The notes under the pieces were generated by a model, which saw only the letters and a list, made by a program, of their open reading frames with translations, was not told where the DNA came from and did not search any database. Shown in pieces: positions 8,839 to 16,518 of a stretch of 64,000 nucleotides of DNA. The position numbers and the translations under genes were made by a program. The stretch's first letter is position 1; each line of letters starts with the position of its first letter. Source of the stretch: Streptomyces griseorubiginosus (GTDB lineage Bacteria > Actinomycetota > Actinomycetes > Streptomycetales > Streptomycetaceae); assembly GCF_001514195.1 (NCBI RefSeq), contig NZ_KQ948736.1, forward strand, positions 811,328-875,327, given 5' to 3'.

Positions 8839-10223
8839 CACAGGTCTCCGAAGGTCATCCGGGCCACCCACTTGGTGTTGAGCACACCGGGCGCGGCGGG
8901 CACGATGATCCGTGCCGGGTGGCCGTGGTCGGGGGACAGCGGCTCGCCGTTGACGAACAGGGCGAGCAGGGAGCGCGGGTCGGCCACCTGGTTGGCGCGC
9001 AGGGCGGCCCGCCGGAAGGAGCCGTGCCGTTGCAGGGACTCCACGAAGACGTCCGGCGGATCCTCCTCGTGGCCGACGAGCGCGGCGAGGTCCCGCAGCC
9101 GCACCCCGCGCCACCACTGGTCGGCGGTCGACCACCCCTCCACGCACGCGATGGGCAACGCCGAGCTGTGCAGCGGCAGTTGGAGCAGCTGGGCCCGGCT
9201 GAGCCGGACCGTGCCGGTGCGTCCCGTCACGACGAGCCGCCACGCCTCCTCGTCCCGGTCCGCCGCGGTGATCCCGGCGTAGGCGGCGGTCTTGTTGATC
9301 TGGAAGCCGTTCGGGCCGGTCCCGGGTTCGCCGCCGCCGTGCGGTGCGAGGAGCGCGGTGCGGCGCAGCGGGCCGCCGAGGGTCTGCCCGACGGTGGTGG
9401 CGAACAGCAGCAGCGAGCCGCCCCCGACGAACCAGAGGGCACCCCGCCGGGAGACGGTCGGCTCGGCGGGACGCGGGGACACCAGGTCGTTCTTCTCCTC
9501 CGGGGCCCCGCGCAGCCCCCGCAGATTGCGCAGAGCGGCCGGCGTCTTCAGTACCGCGTGGGCCAGGAACGCGGCGAAGAACACCCAGGCCCCGTAGAAG
9601 TGCAGACGGTAGAAGGAGCCCGGGAAGACGTAGTCCAGCTGGACGTTCAGCACCCCGGTCACGAACTCGAAGAGGGCACCGCCGACCAGGACCAGCAGGG
9701 AGATCCGCTCCAGGGCGTGAGCGAGCGAGCGGGCCGGCGGCAGGGTGAACAGCCTCGGCACCACCGACCACAGCTTGGCGAGCAGGACCGGGATCAGGGT
9801 GATGCCGAGGGTGACGTGGACGCCCTGGGTGAACCGGTACAGCCAGTGCGGGTCGGTCGGCCAGGCGAAGAGGTAGAAGCCGAGGAGGCCCTTGTCCGGG
9901 GTCTTGTCGTTGACCGGCGACAGGTCCGGGTTGTACGCGGCGTACGACAGCAGGCCCGTCACGAACAGCACGGTGATGCCGACGAGCAGGACCAGGCCCA
10001 GCACCGAGGTGAACCCGGGGCCGCGCAAGGGGCTGCGCCAGAAGCCGGGGGACGTGGGAAGCCTCGGACCGCGTACATCGTGCGGATCACGTGCATCGTG
10101 TGAATCACGTGCATCGCTTGCATCGCTTGCATCGCGTGCATCACGTGCTTCGATTCGGTCGCCTGCGTCATGTCGGTCGCCTGCGTCAAGTCGGTCGCGT
10201 GCATCGCGTGGGTCGTCTCGCAT
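8838..10223 (-). CDS. Membrane-anchored molybdopterin-dependent oxidoreductase
   Basis: The 461-residue protein has an Asp/Arg/His-rich repeated N-terminus (1-50), then about five membrane segments resembling a cytochrome-b561-type module, then a sulfite-oxidase-fold molybdopterin domain from about residue 240. The likely molybdenum-coordinating Cys is in LPIACVEGWS, followed by WWRGVRLRDL and the DHGHPARIIVP segment typical of SUOX/YedY-like enzymes. There is no Tat signal; the enzyme domain follows the membrane domain, so topology must place it outside by other means. Start ATG 10223 (MRDDPRD) includes the repeat; a start nearer residue 50 cannot be excluded. It is coupled to the small membrane protein. 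Confidence 0.85.
   Translation of the reverse strand: MRDDPRDARDRLDAGDRHDAGDRIEARDARDASDASDARDSHDARDPHDVRGPRLPTSPGFWRSPLRGPGFTSVLGLVLLVGITVLFVTGLLSYAAYNPDLSPVNDKTPDKGLLGFYLFAWPTDPHWLYRFTQGVHVTLGITLIPVLLAKLWSVVPRLFTLPPARSLAHALERISLLVLVGGALFEFVTGVLNVQLDYVFPGSFYRLHFYGAWVFFAAFLAHAVLKTPAALRNLRGLRGAPEEKNDLVSPRPAEPTVSRRGALWFVGGGSLLLFATTVGQTLGGPLRRTALLAPHGGGEPGTGPNGFQINKTAAYAGITAADRDEEAWRLVVTGRTGTVRLSRAQLLQLPLHSSALPIACVEGWSTADQWWRGVRLRDLAALVGHEEDPPDVFVESLQRHGSFRRAALRANQVADPRSLLALFVNGEPLSPDHGHPARIIVPAAPGVLNTKWVARMTFGDL
10075..10223 (-). repeat. 9-bp-period tandem repeat at the oxidoreductase N-terminus
   Basis: On the + strand, units of the type cgtgcatcg / cttgcatcg / cgtgcatca recur with a 9-bp period around 10075-10150, degenerating toward 10220 (variants with gcctgcgtc). 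They encode the run of ARDAxDASDARD-like residues at the N-terminus of the molybdopterin oxidoreductase. The period is a multiple of three, so gain or loss of units keeps the frame. Confidence 0.8.
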
Positions 10224-10336
10224 GAGCCGAAGGTAGGCCGGGACCACCCCGCGAAAGGGTTCTCGACCCATGACGAAACTCTGACGTCGTGCCCGGTCGC
10301 GCGCCCTCGACCGGCTGTCCGGCCTAGCGTGCCGGT

Positions 10337-11716
10337 GTGATCCGCACACCGCTGAGGACCCCTCCCCCGACCACACGCCCCGCCCCGCCCCGCGCCCCGC
10401 GCCGGGACCTGTACGCGGCCGGGGCCGCCGTCCTGCTCGTGACCGCCGCCGTCCTGGTGGGCCGCCACATCCAGGGCTCGCGCCACACGCTCTCCGTCAA
10501 CTGGCCCCCGCTGCTGGCGTCCTGGGACCCGCATCTGGGCCCCGGCACGCCGGCCGCCGTCCTGGTGGCGATCACCGTCGTGGCGTACGGCCCCGCCCTC
10601 GCCGTGCGTCTGCCCTGGCGGACCCTGTTGCCGGTGGCGTGGGCCACGGCGACGGCGTGGACCTTCTCGCTCGCCCTGGTCGACGGCTGGCAGCGCGGAA
10701 TCGCGGGCCGGCTCACCACCCGGCACGAGTACCTCCAGGTCATCGACCGCTTCCACGACATCCCGGGCACCCTGCGGGACTTCACCCACCACATCCTGCT
10801 CGGCTCCCCCGACCACTGGCCCGCCCATGTCGCGGGCCACCCGCCCGCCGCGCCGCTCACCTTCGTCCTGCTCGACCGGATCGGGCTGGGGGGCGGTGGG
10901 TGGGCCGGGGTCTGGTGCATCACGGTCGGGGCGACGGCCTGCGTGGCCGTGCTGGTCACGGTCCGGGCGCTGGCCGACGAGACACTCGCGCGCCGGGCCG
11001 CGCCCTTCCTGGTCCTCGCTCCGGCCGCGGTGTGGATGGGCACGTCGGCCGACGGGTACTTCGCGGCGGTGGCGGCGTGGGCGGTGGCCCTGCTGGCCCT
11101 GGCGGTCACCGGACGGTCCCCGTGGGCGGCGGGCGGGTCCGGGCTGCTCCTCGGCCTGACCTGCTATCTGTCGTACGGCCTCACCCTCGTCGCCGTGATC
11201 GCGGCGGCGGTCCTGCTGCTGGGCCGGGACGGGATCCGGCGGCGCCCGGTCCTGCTGGTGCCGCTGCTCGCCGGCCTTGCGGTGGTCCCGACGGCGTTCA
11301 CGCTCGCCGGGTTCGACTGGTGGGAGGCGTACCGTCTGCTGGTCACGCGCTACTACCAAGGCGTGGGCGGGGTGCGGCCGTACGGCTACTGGGTGTGGGC
11401 CAACCTGGCCTGCACGGTGCTCATCACCGGCCTGGCGACGGTGGCGGGGCTGCGGCGATCCGTCTCCGGCCTGCTCGTCCGGGACCGTCTCGGCACCCCC
11501 GAGGCCCGCCTCGCGCTCCTCGTCTGCGCCGCGCTGCTCGCGCTGCTGGTCGCCGACGTGTCCGGGATGAGCAAGGCGGAGACGGAACGCATCTGGCTGC
11601 CCTTCGCGGTCTGGCTGCTGTCCGCGTGCGCGTTTCTTCCCCGCCCCCGCGCGTGGCTGACCGCCCAGGCAGTACTGGCCCTCCTTCTCAACCACCTGCT
11701 GCTGACGGGCTGGTGA
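10337..11716 (+). CDS. Polytopic membrane protein, GT-C glycosyltransferase-like
   Basis: The 459-residue protein has roughly 11-12 membrane helices and a long first extracytoplasmic loop (about residues 95-165) containing the HVAGHPPAAPL segment; a conserved His-rich GHPP loop is typical of Streptomyces GT-C-like membrane proteins. A GT-C transferase takes sugars from polyprenyl-phosphate donors outside the membrane. The acidic catalytic residues are not certain, so this is a fold-level call. Start is GTG at 10337. It stands alone, divergent from the oxidoreductase, and may be the membrane-side partner of the GT2/DUF2064 operon. Confidence 0.65.
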   Translation: MIRTPLRTPPPTTRPAPPRAPRRDLYAAGAAVLLVTAAVLVGRHIQGSRHTLSVNWPPLLASWDPHLGPGTPAAVLVAITVVAYGPALAVRLPWRTLLPVAWATATAWTFSLALVDGWQRGIAGRLTTRHEYLQVIDRFHDIPGTLRDFTHHILLGSPDHWPAHVAGHPPAAPLTFVLLDRIGLGGGGWAGVWCITVGATACVAVLVTVRALADETLARRAAPFLVLAPAAVWMGTSADGYFAAVAAWAVALLALAVTGRSPWAAGGSGLLLGLTCYLSYGLTLVAVIAAAVLLLGRDGIRRRPVLLVPLLAGLAVVPTAFTLAGFDWWEAYRLLVTRYYQGVGGVRPYGYWVWANLACTVLITGLATVAGLRRSVSGLLVRDRLGTPEARLALLVCAALLALLVADVSGMSKAETERIWLPFAVWLLSACAFLPRPRAWLTAQAVLALLLNHLLLTGW

Positions 11717-12188
11717 GCACGCGCTGTCGTGGGGGACCGTCCATCGTCGGCATGCACGGTGGTCCGCTCGGGACATCGAGCGCCCGCGTCACGCCCGGGC
11801 CACTCCGCGCCGGGCACGGCGGCCCGGCTTCACGTCCCCCACGACGGTTCGACCACCGCTCACCCGGCCACCCGCGCGGGCTCGGGCGCCCGCCCCGCCG
11901 AGGCGGTCCCCACCGGGCCTCAGCCAATCCAGGCGGAGCCTCAGCGGCAGGCGCCGGACGCTCAGGCAACCGAGGCGGTCGCCCACCGGAACGCTCGACG
12001 AACCCGAAGCAGGGCCCCACCGGAACGCTCGACGAACCCGAAGCAAGGCCACTGGGACCCCAGCCGCCCCCACCTGCCCCGCATCCCAGCCACCCGCGGC
12101 AGGCGCCGGACGCTCGGCCGTCCGAGCCAGGCCCAGCATCAGACTCCCGACCAACCGAGTCCGCCCCCACGCCCCCCACCGGCCCCAC
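11717..12188. repeat. Non-coding stretch with degenerate direct repeats
   Basis: No convincing gene is seen in these 472 bases. The stretch holds a 33-bp direct repeat (CACCGGAACGCTCGACGAAC and its continuation) at 11984-12016 and 12018-12050, period 34 bp, and a second repeated string AGGCGCCGGACGCTC near 11948 and 12100. GAGGCGGTC is repeated upstream. The 34-bp period is not a multiple of three, which argues against coding. Confidence 0.7.
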
Positions 12189-12632
12189 TCACCCCCACCG
12201 ACTCTCCCCACCCGCCTCCCCCGACCCCGTAGCCCTGACAACCGCCAGGCGGCGGTACGCGGCGCGGGCGTGGCCCAGGCGGGCCAGGGTCGTTCCGCCG
12301 AGGGCGGCGGTCAGCAGGCAGACGAGCCAGAAGGTGTCGCGTTGGACGGACCAGCTGAGCGTGCCCGCGGGCGGGACGGCGAAGCCGTTGAGGAAGAGCC
12401 AGCACAGGACCGCCGTACCGGGGGCCGCCGCGAAGCGGGCGCACCAGCCGAGCAGGGAGGCGAGCACGGACAGGACGGCGAGGGCGAGCGCGGGCCGGCC
12501 CGGGCCGATGAGCGCGTTCACCGCGGCCACGAGCAGGAGGGAGCCGGCGAAGGCCGCGGACCACACCAGTGTCGTGGACACCGGCTCGGGCACGGGCCGC
12601 GCACCCGCGCGCAGGGACACCCACTCGACCAC
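12189..12632 (-). CDS. Small integral membrane protein (DUF4118/KdpD-membrane-like)
   Basis: The 147-residue protein has four hydrophobic segments and a central NGFAVPPAGTLSW stretch that resembles the four-helix membrane module (DUF4118) of KdpD-type kinases, here without a kinase domain. Start GTG 12632 is chosen because GGAAGGAG lies 7 bases upstream; longer reading begins inside the glutamate decarboxylase promoter region. It is divergent from glutamate decarboxylase. Function is unknown. Confidence 0.7.
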   Translation of the reverse strand: MVEWVSLRAGARPVPEPVSTTLVWSAAFAGSLLLVAAVNALIGPGRPALALAVLSVLASLLGWCARFAAAPGTAVLCWLFLNGFAVPPAGTLSWSVQRDTFWLVCLLTAALGGTTLARLGHARAAYRRLAVVRATGSGEAGGESRWG

Positions 12633-12876
12633 GGTTCGACTCCTTCCACCGGCACCGCCGACCGACCCAGCCTTCCACGCCGGCGCGGTCCGCGGGAGAG
12701 CGGGTTCGGCCGGAACGGGGGGCCGAAGAGGCGTCTGTATGTACAAGGGAAAATCCGGTTCATCAGTGCGCAAATGGATCACTGGATCGGTGTAATCGGC
12801 ACAAATGCCGGGCCGCTTGGCGATCTAGCGTCGACGTGCACGGGGCCGTACGAGCCAGAAAGGCATCGAGTCACTC

Positions 12877-14256
12877 ATGCCCATCCCGCACACCGACGTC
12901 ATGCCCGCCCTCGACTTCGACACCCTGACCACCCCGCACGAACGGGACCGGCCGACCGCCGACCCCCTCCTGCCGCCGGTCGACGAACTGCCCGCGTCCG
13001 CGTCGCAGCCCGAGGCGGTCTGCCGCCGGGTGCGGGACGAGCTGATGCTCGACGGCAACGCCCGGCTCAACCTCGCCACCTTCGTCACCACCTGGATGGA
13101 GCCGCAGGCGCGGGAGCTGATGGCGGAGACGGCCGAGAAGAACCTCGCCGACCGCGCGGAGTACCCGCAGATCACGGCCATGGAGGAGCGCTGTGTGCGG
13201 ATGCTCGCCCGGCTGTGGCACGCGCCGCGCCCGGCGGAGGTGCGCGGCTGCTCCACCACCGGCTCCAGCGAGGCCGCGATGCTCGGCGGGCTCGCCCTCA
13301 AGCGCCGCTGGCAGGACCGCCGCCGCGCCCAGGGCAGGGACACGGAGCGCCCGAACATCGTGATGGGCTCGAACGTCCAGGTGGGCTGGAAGAAGTTCGC
13401 CAACTACTTCGAGGTGGAGCCGCGTTACGTCCCGATGGAGCCGGGCCGGTACCACCTCACGCCCGACACCCTGACCGCCTACTGCGACGACAACACCATC
13501 GGCGTGGTGGCCGTCCTCGGCTCCACGTTCGACGGCTCCTACGAGCCCGTCGCGGACATCTGCCTGGCCCTGGACGGCTACCAGGCCGCCACCGGCACCG
13601 ACATCCCGGTGCACGTCGACGGCGCGTCCGGCGCCATGGTGGCCCCCTTCCTCGACCCGGGCCTGATGTGGGACTTCCAGCTGGAGCGGGTGGCGTCCAT
13701 CAACACCTCGGGCCACAAGTACGGGCATGTCTTCCCCGGTCTCGGCTGGGCCCTGTGGCGGGACGCCGAGGCCCTCCCCGACGACCTGGTCTTCGAGGTC
13801 GACTACCTCGGCGGCAGCTCCCCGAGCTTCACCCTGAACTTCTCGCGTCCGGGCGCGCACGTGGTCGCGCAGTACTACAGCTTCCTGCGGTACGGCTTCG
13901 AGGGGCTGCGGGACCTGGCGGCACGCAGTCGTACGACGGCCCGCGCGCTGGCCGACCGGATCGCGGCCATCGCCCCCTACGAGCTGGTCACGGACGGCTC
14001 CGAACTGCCCGCGTTCGCCTTCCGGGTGGCGCCCGGCACCGAGGGCCTCACGGTGTTCGACGTCTCCCACGCCATGCGGGCCCGCGGCTGGCACCTGCCC
14101 GCGTACACCTTCCCGGCGCCCTGCCAGGACGTCTCCGTGCTGCGGGTGGTGGTCCGCACCGGGTTCACCGCGGAACTCGCCGGCATGTTCGTCGCCGACC
14201 TGACGGAGGTCACCAGGCGCCTGCACACCGACCGGCTCTCACCCTCGCTCAGCTAG
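12877..14256 (+). CDS. gadB: Glutamate decarboxylase (PLP-dependent)
   Basis: The 459-residue enzyme converts L-glutamate to GABA and CO2, consuming a proton. PLP-binding features are clear: Lys281 in NTSGHKYGH forms the Schiff base and Asp248 in HVDGASGAM pairs with the pyridine nitrogen; STTGSSEAAM near 126-135 binds the phosphate. The length matches bacterial GadA/B. No linked GABA antiporter (gadC) is present, so it may serve GABA-shunt metabolism rather than acid resistance. The 3' end overlaps the convergent DUF1801 gene by 8 bases. Confidence 0.93.
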   Translation: MPIPHTDVMPALDFDTLTTPHERDRPTADPLLPPVDELPASASQPEAVCRRVRDELMLDGNARLNLATFVTTWMEPQARELMAETAEKNLADRAEYPQITAMEERCVRMLARLWHAPRPAEVRGCSTTGSSEAAMLGGLALKRRWQDRRRAQGRDTERPNIVMGSNVQVGWKKFANYFEVEPRYVPMEPGRYHLTPDTLTAYCDDNTIGVVAVLGSTFDGSYEPVADICLALDGYQAATGTDIPVHVDGASGAMVAPFLDPGLMWDFQLERVASINTSGHKYGHVFPGLGWALWRDAEALPDDLVFEVDYLGGSSPSFTLNFSRPGAHVVAQYYSFLRYGFEGLRDLAARSRTTARALADRIAAIAPYELVTDGSELPAFAFRVAPGTEGLTVFDVSHAMRARGWHLPAYTFPAPCQDVSVLRVVVRTGFTAELAGMFVADLTEVTRRLHTDRLSPSLS

Positions 14257-14605
14257 CGGGGCGCCCGGCTCCCAGCGAGGCGCGGACGAGAGCGCTCAGC
14301 TCGTCGTCGGTGACGTCCGCGGCCTCGCCGGAGCGCAGCCGGAGGGTGCCCTTGCCGCTGAGGAGCCGCGGGTGGCGGGAGAGGAGGTCGGCGCCGGCGT
14401 CCGCGTCCCAGCCGTAGAGGGAGACGCCGTGCCGCCACACGCCCACGTGCAGCCGGCGGGCACCGACCCGGTACGTGGGCATGCCGTAGGAGAGCCCGAC
14501 GGTCGCCTCGGGGCACGCCCCCAGAATCAGCCGGTGGACCCGGTCGAAGAGCGGTCGGTGCTCGGGTGCGATGCCATCGATCCAGGTCTGTACGTCAGCG
14601 TCCAT
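14249..14605 (-). CDS. DUF1801 family protein
   Basis: The 118-residue protein has the DUF1801 pattern: an N-terminal helix with PEHRPLFDRVHRLIL, then EATVGLSYGMPTYRVG, and a compact beta domain. This fold (YdhG/YjbR-like) is found in many actinobacteria with no established biochemical role. Start ATG 14605 has GGGG just upstream; another in-frame ATG lies at 14614. Its 3' end overlaps that of gadB. Confidence 0.8.
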   Translation of the reverse strand: MDADVQTWIDGIAPEHRPLFDRVHRLILGACPEATVGLSYGMPTYRVGARRLHVGVWRHGVSLYGWDADAGADLLSRHPRLLSGKGTLRLRSGEAADVTDDELSALVRASLGAGRPAS

Positions 14606-14709
14606 ACGCCCCATTTGTACAGGGGAGACGGGCGTCACAGTGACGTTGCGGGCAAGGTCACAGCCGTGCCCTCTGCTGCCTCTTCGGGACTCTGGCCTAG
14701 CATCCGAGC

Positions 14710-16518
14710 ATGACGGTCCTGCCTGACGACGGGCTCTCGCTGGCCGCCGAGTTCCCTGACGCGAACCTTGAACAGTGGCACGGCCTGGTGGCCGGTGTCC
14801 TGCGCAAGTCGGGCAGGGATGTCTCCGGCGCGGCAGCGGAGGACGCCCTGTCCACCGCGCTGGAGGACGGGTTGCGCACCCGGCCCCTGTACACCGCGCA
14901 CGACACCGCACCCGAACCCGGCTTCCCCGGCTTCGCCCCCTTCGTACGGGGTGCGCGCCCCGAGGGGAACACCGCGGGCGGCTGGGACGTACGGCAGCGG
15001 CACGCGGTCGCCGACAACACCGCGGTGCTCGCGGACCTGGAGAACGGCGTCACCTCACTGTGGCTGGCCGTCGGCGACGGGGGCATTCCGGTCGCGTCGC
15101 TGGGCCAGGTCCTCGACAGCGTCTATCTGGACCTCGCGCCGGTCGCCCTCGACGCGGGCCGCCAATTCGCCGAGGCCGCCGAGGAGTTGCTGCGGCTCTA
15201 CGGCGAGCGCGGCATCGCGGGCGAGTCCGCGCGCGGCAGCCTGGGCGCCGACCCGCTGGGCCACGAGGCCCGCACCGGCGAGGAGTTGGACTTCGCGCCG
15301 GTCGTCCCGCTGGCGCGCAGGTGCGCCGAGGAGTACCCGGGGCTGCGGGCGCTGACCGTGGACGCGCTGCCGTACCACGAGGCGGGCGGTTCGGCGGCAC
15401 AGGAGCTGGGCGCCTCGATCGCCACCGGTGTCGCCTATCTGCGGGCGCTGACCGAGGCCGGTCTCAGTGCCGAACAGGCCTGCGCGCAGCTGGAGTTCCG
15501 GTACGCGGCGACGGCCGACCAGTTCCTGACCATCGCCAAGCTGCGCGCGGCACGCCGGCTGTGGGCGCGGGTCGCCGAGGTGTGCGGGGTGCCCGCCGCG
15601 GGCGCGCAGGCGCAGCACGCCGTGGTGTCGCCGGTGATGATGACCCGCCGGGATCCGTGGGTGAACATGCTGCGCGCGACGATCGCCACGCTGGCCGCGG
15701 GGGTCGGCGGCGCCGAGTCCGTCACCGTGCTGCCCTTCGACCACGCGCTGGGCCTGCCGGACGCGTTCGCCCGCCGTATCGCCCGCAACACCTCGACGAT
15801 TCTGGTCGAGGAGTCGCATCTGTCCCGGGTGATCGACCCGGCGGGCGGCTCCTGGTACGTGGAGCGATTGACCGACGAACTCGCCGAGTCCGCCTGGGCG
15901 TTCTTCCGGACGATCGAGCGCGACGGCGGCCAGGCGGCCGTCCTGCGCTCCGGCCGGCTCCGCACGGACCTGGCGACGACATGGGCGCAGCGCTCCAAGC
16001 GGCTCGCGACCCGCCGCGAACCCATCACCGGTGTCAGCGAGTTCCCGTTCCTGTCGGAGAAGCCGGTCGAGCGGGAGCCCGCCCCGGAGCAGCCGTCCGG
16101 GGGTCTCCCGCGCGTCCGGCGCGACGAGGCGTTCGAGGAGCTGCGCGCCCGCTCCGACGCCCACCTCGCGGCGACCGGGGCCCGCCCCCGGGTCTTCCTG
16201 GCCGCACTGGGCCCCGCCGCCGCCCACACCGCCCGGTTGACCTTTGCCGCCAACCTCTTCCAGGCCGGCGGCGTCGAGCCCGTCACCGAGGGCACCTTCG
16301 AGGACAGCGGCGCCACCGAGGCCTGCCTGTGCTCCAGCGACGCGCTGTACGAGGAGCGGGCCGAGGAGGTCGCGGACGCCCTCAAGTCGGCGGGCGCGCG
16401 GCACGTGTTCCTCGCCGGGCGCCCCGGGCAGTACTCCGGCGTGGACTCGTACGTCTTCGCGGGCTGCGACGCCGTAGCCGTGCTCACCGCCACCCTCGAC
16501 CGCATGGGAGTGTCCTGA
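14710..16518 (+). CDS. mutA: Methylmalonyl-CoA mutase small (beta) subunit
   Basis: The 602-residue protein matches the small subunit of the heterodimeric actinobacterial methylmalonyl-CoA mutase. It keeps the TIM-barrel half (NMLRATIATLAAGVGGAESV, then IDPAGGSWYVE near residue 375-385), but the C-terminal Rossmann-like half lacks the cobalamin-binding DxHxxG motif, as expected for this non-catalytic subunit. The stop TGA shares a base with the mutB start (TGATG), giving tight coupling. The operon interconverts succinyl-CoA and methylmalonyl-CoA, feeding propionate use and polyketide extender supply. Confidence 0.95.
   Translation: MTVLPDDGLSLAAEFPDANLEQWHGLVAGVLRKSGRDVSGAAAEDALSTALEDGLRTRPLYTAHDTAPEPGFPGFAPFVRGARPEGNTAGGWDVRQRHAVADNTAVLADLENGVTSLWLAVGDGGIPVASLGQVLDSVYLDLAPVALDAGRQFAEAAEELLRLYGERGIAGESARGSLGADPLGHEARTGEELDFAPVVPLARRCAEEYPGLRALTVDALPYHEAGGSAAQELGASIATGVAYLRALTEAGLSAEQACAQLEFRYAATADQFLTIAKLRAARRLWARVAEVCGVPAAGAQAQHAVVSPVMMTRRDPWVNMLRATIATLAAGVGGAESVTVLPFDHALGLPDAFARRIARNTSTILVEESHLSRVIDPAGGSWYVERLTDELAESAWAFFRTIERDGGQAAVLRSGRLRTDLATTWAQRSKRLATRREPITGVSEFPFLSEKPVEREPAPEQPSGGLPRVRRDEAFEELRARSDAHLAATGARPRVFLAALGPAAAHTARLTFAANLFQAGGVEPVTEGTFEDSGATEACLCSSDALYEERAEEVADALKSAGARHVFLAGRPGQYSGVDSYVFAGCDAVAVLTATLDRMGVS

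Noticed and set aside
10639..12795. Long Arg/Pro/Gly-rich plus-strand frame over the membrane-protein gene and spacer
   Set aside because: Shadow of the real frame; composition lacks hydrophobic or domain signals and it crosses an obvious spacer.
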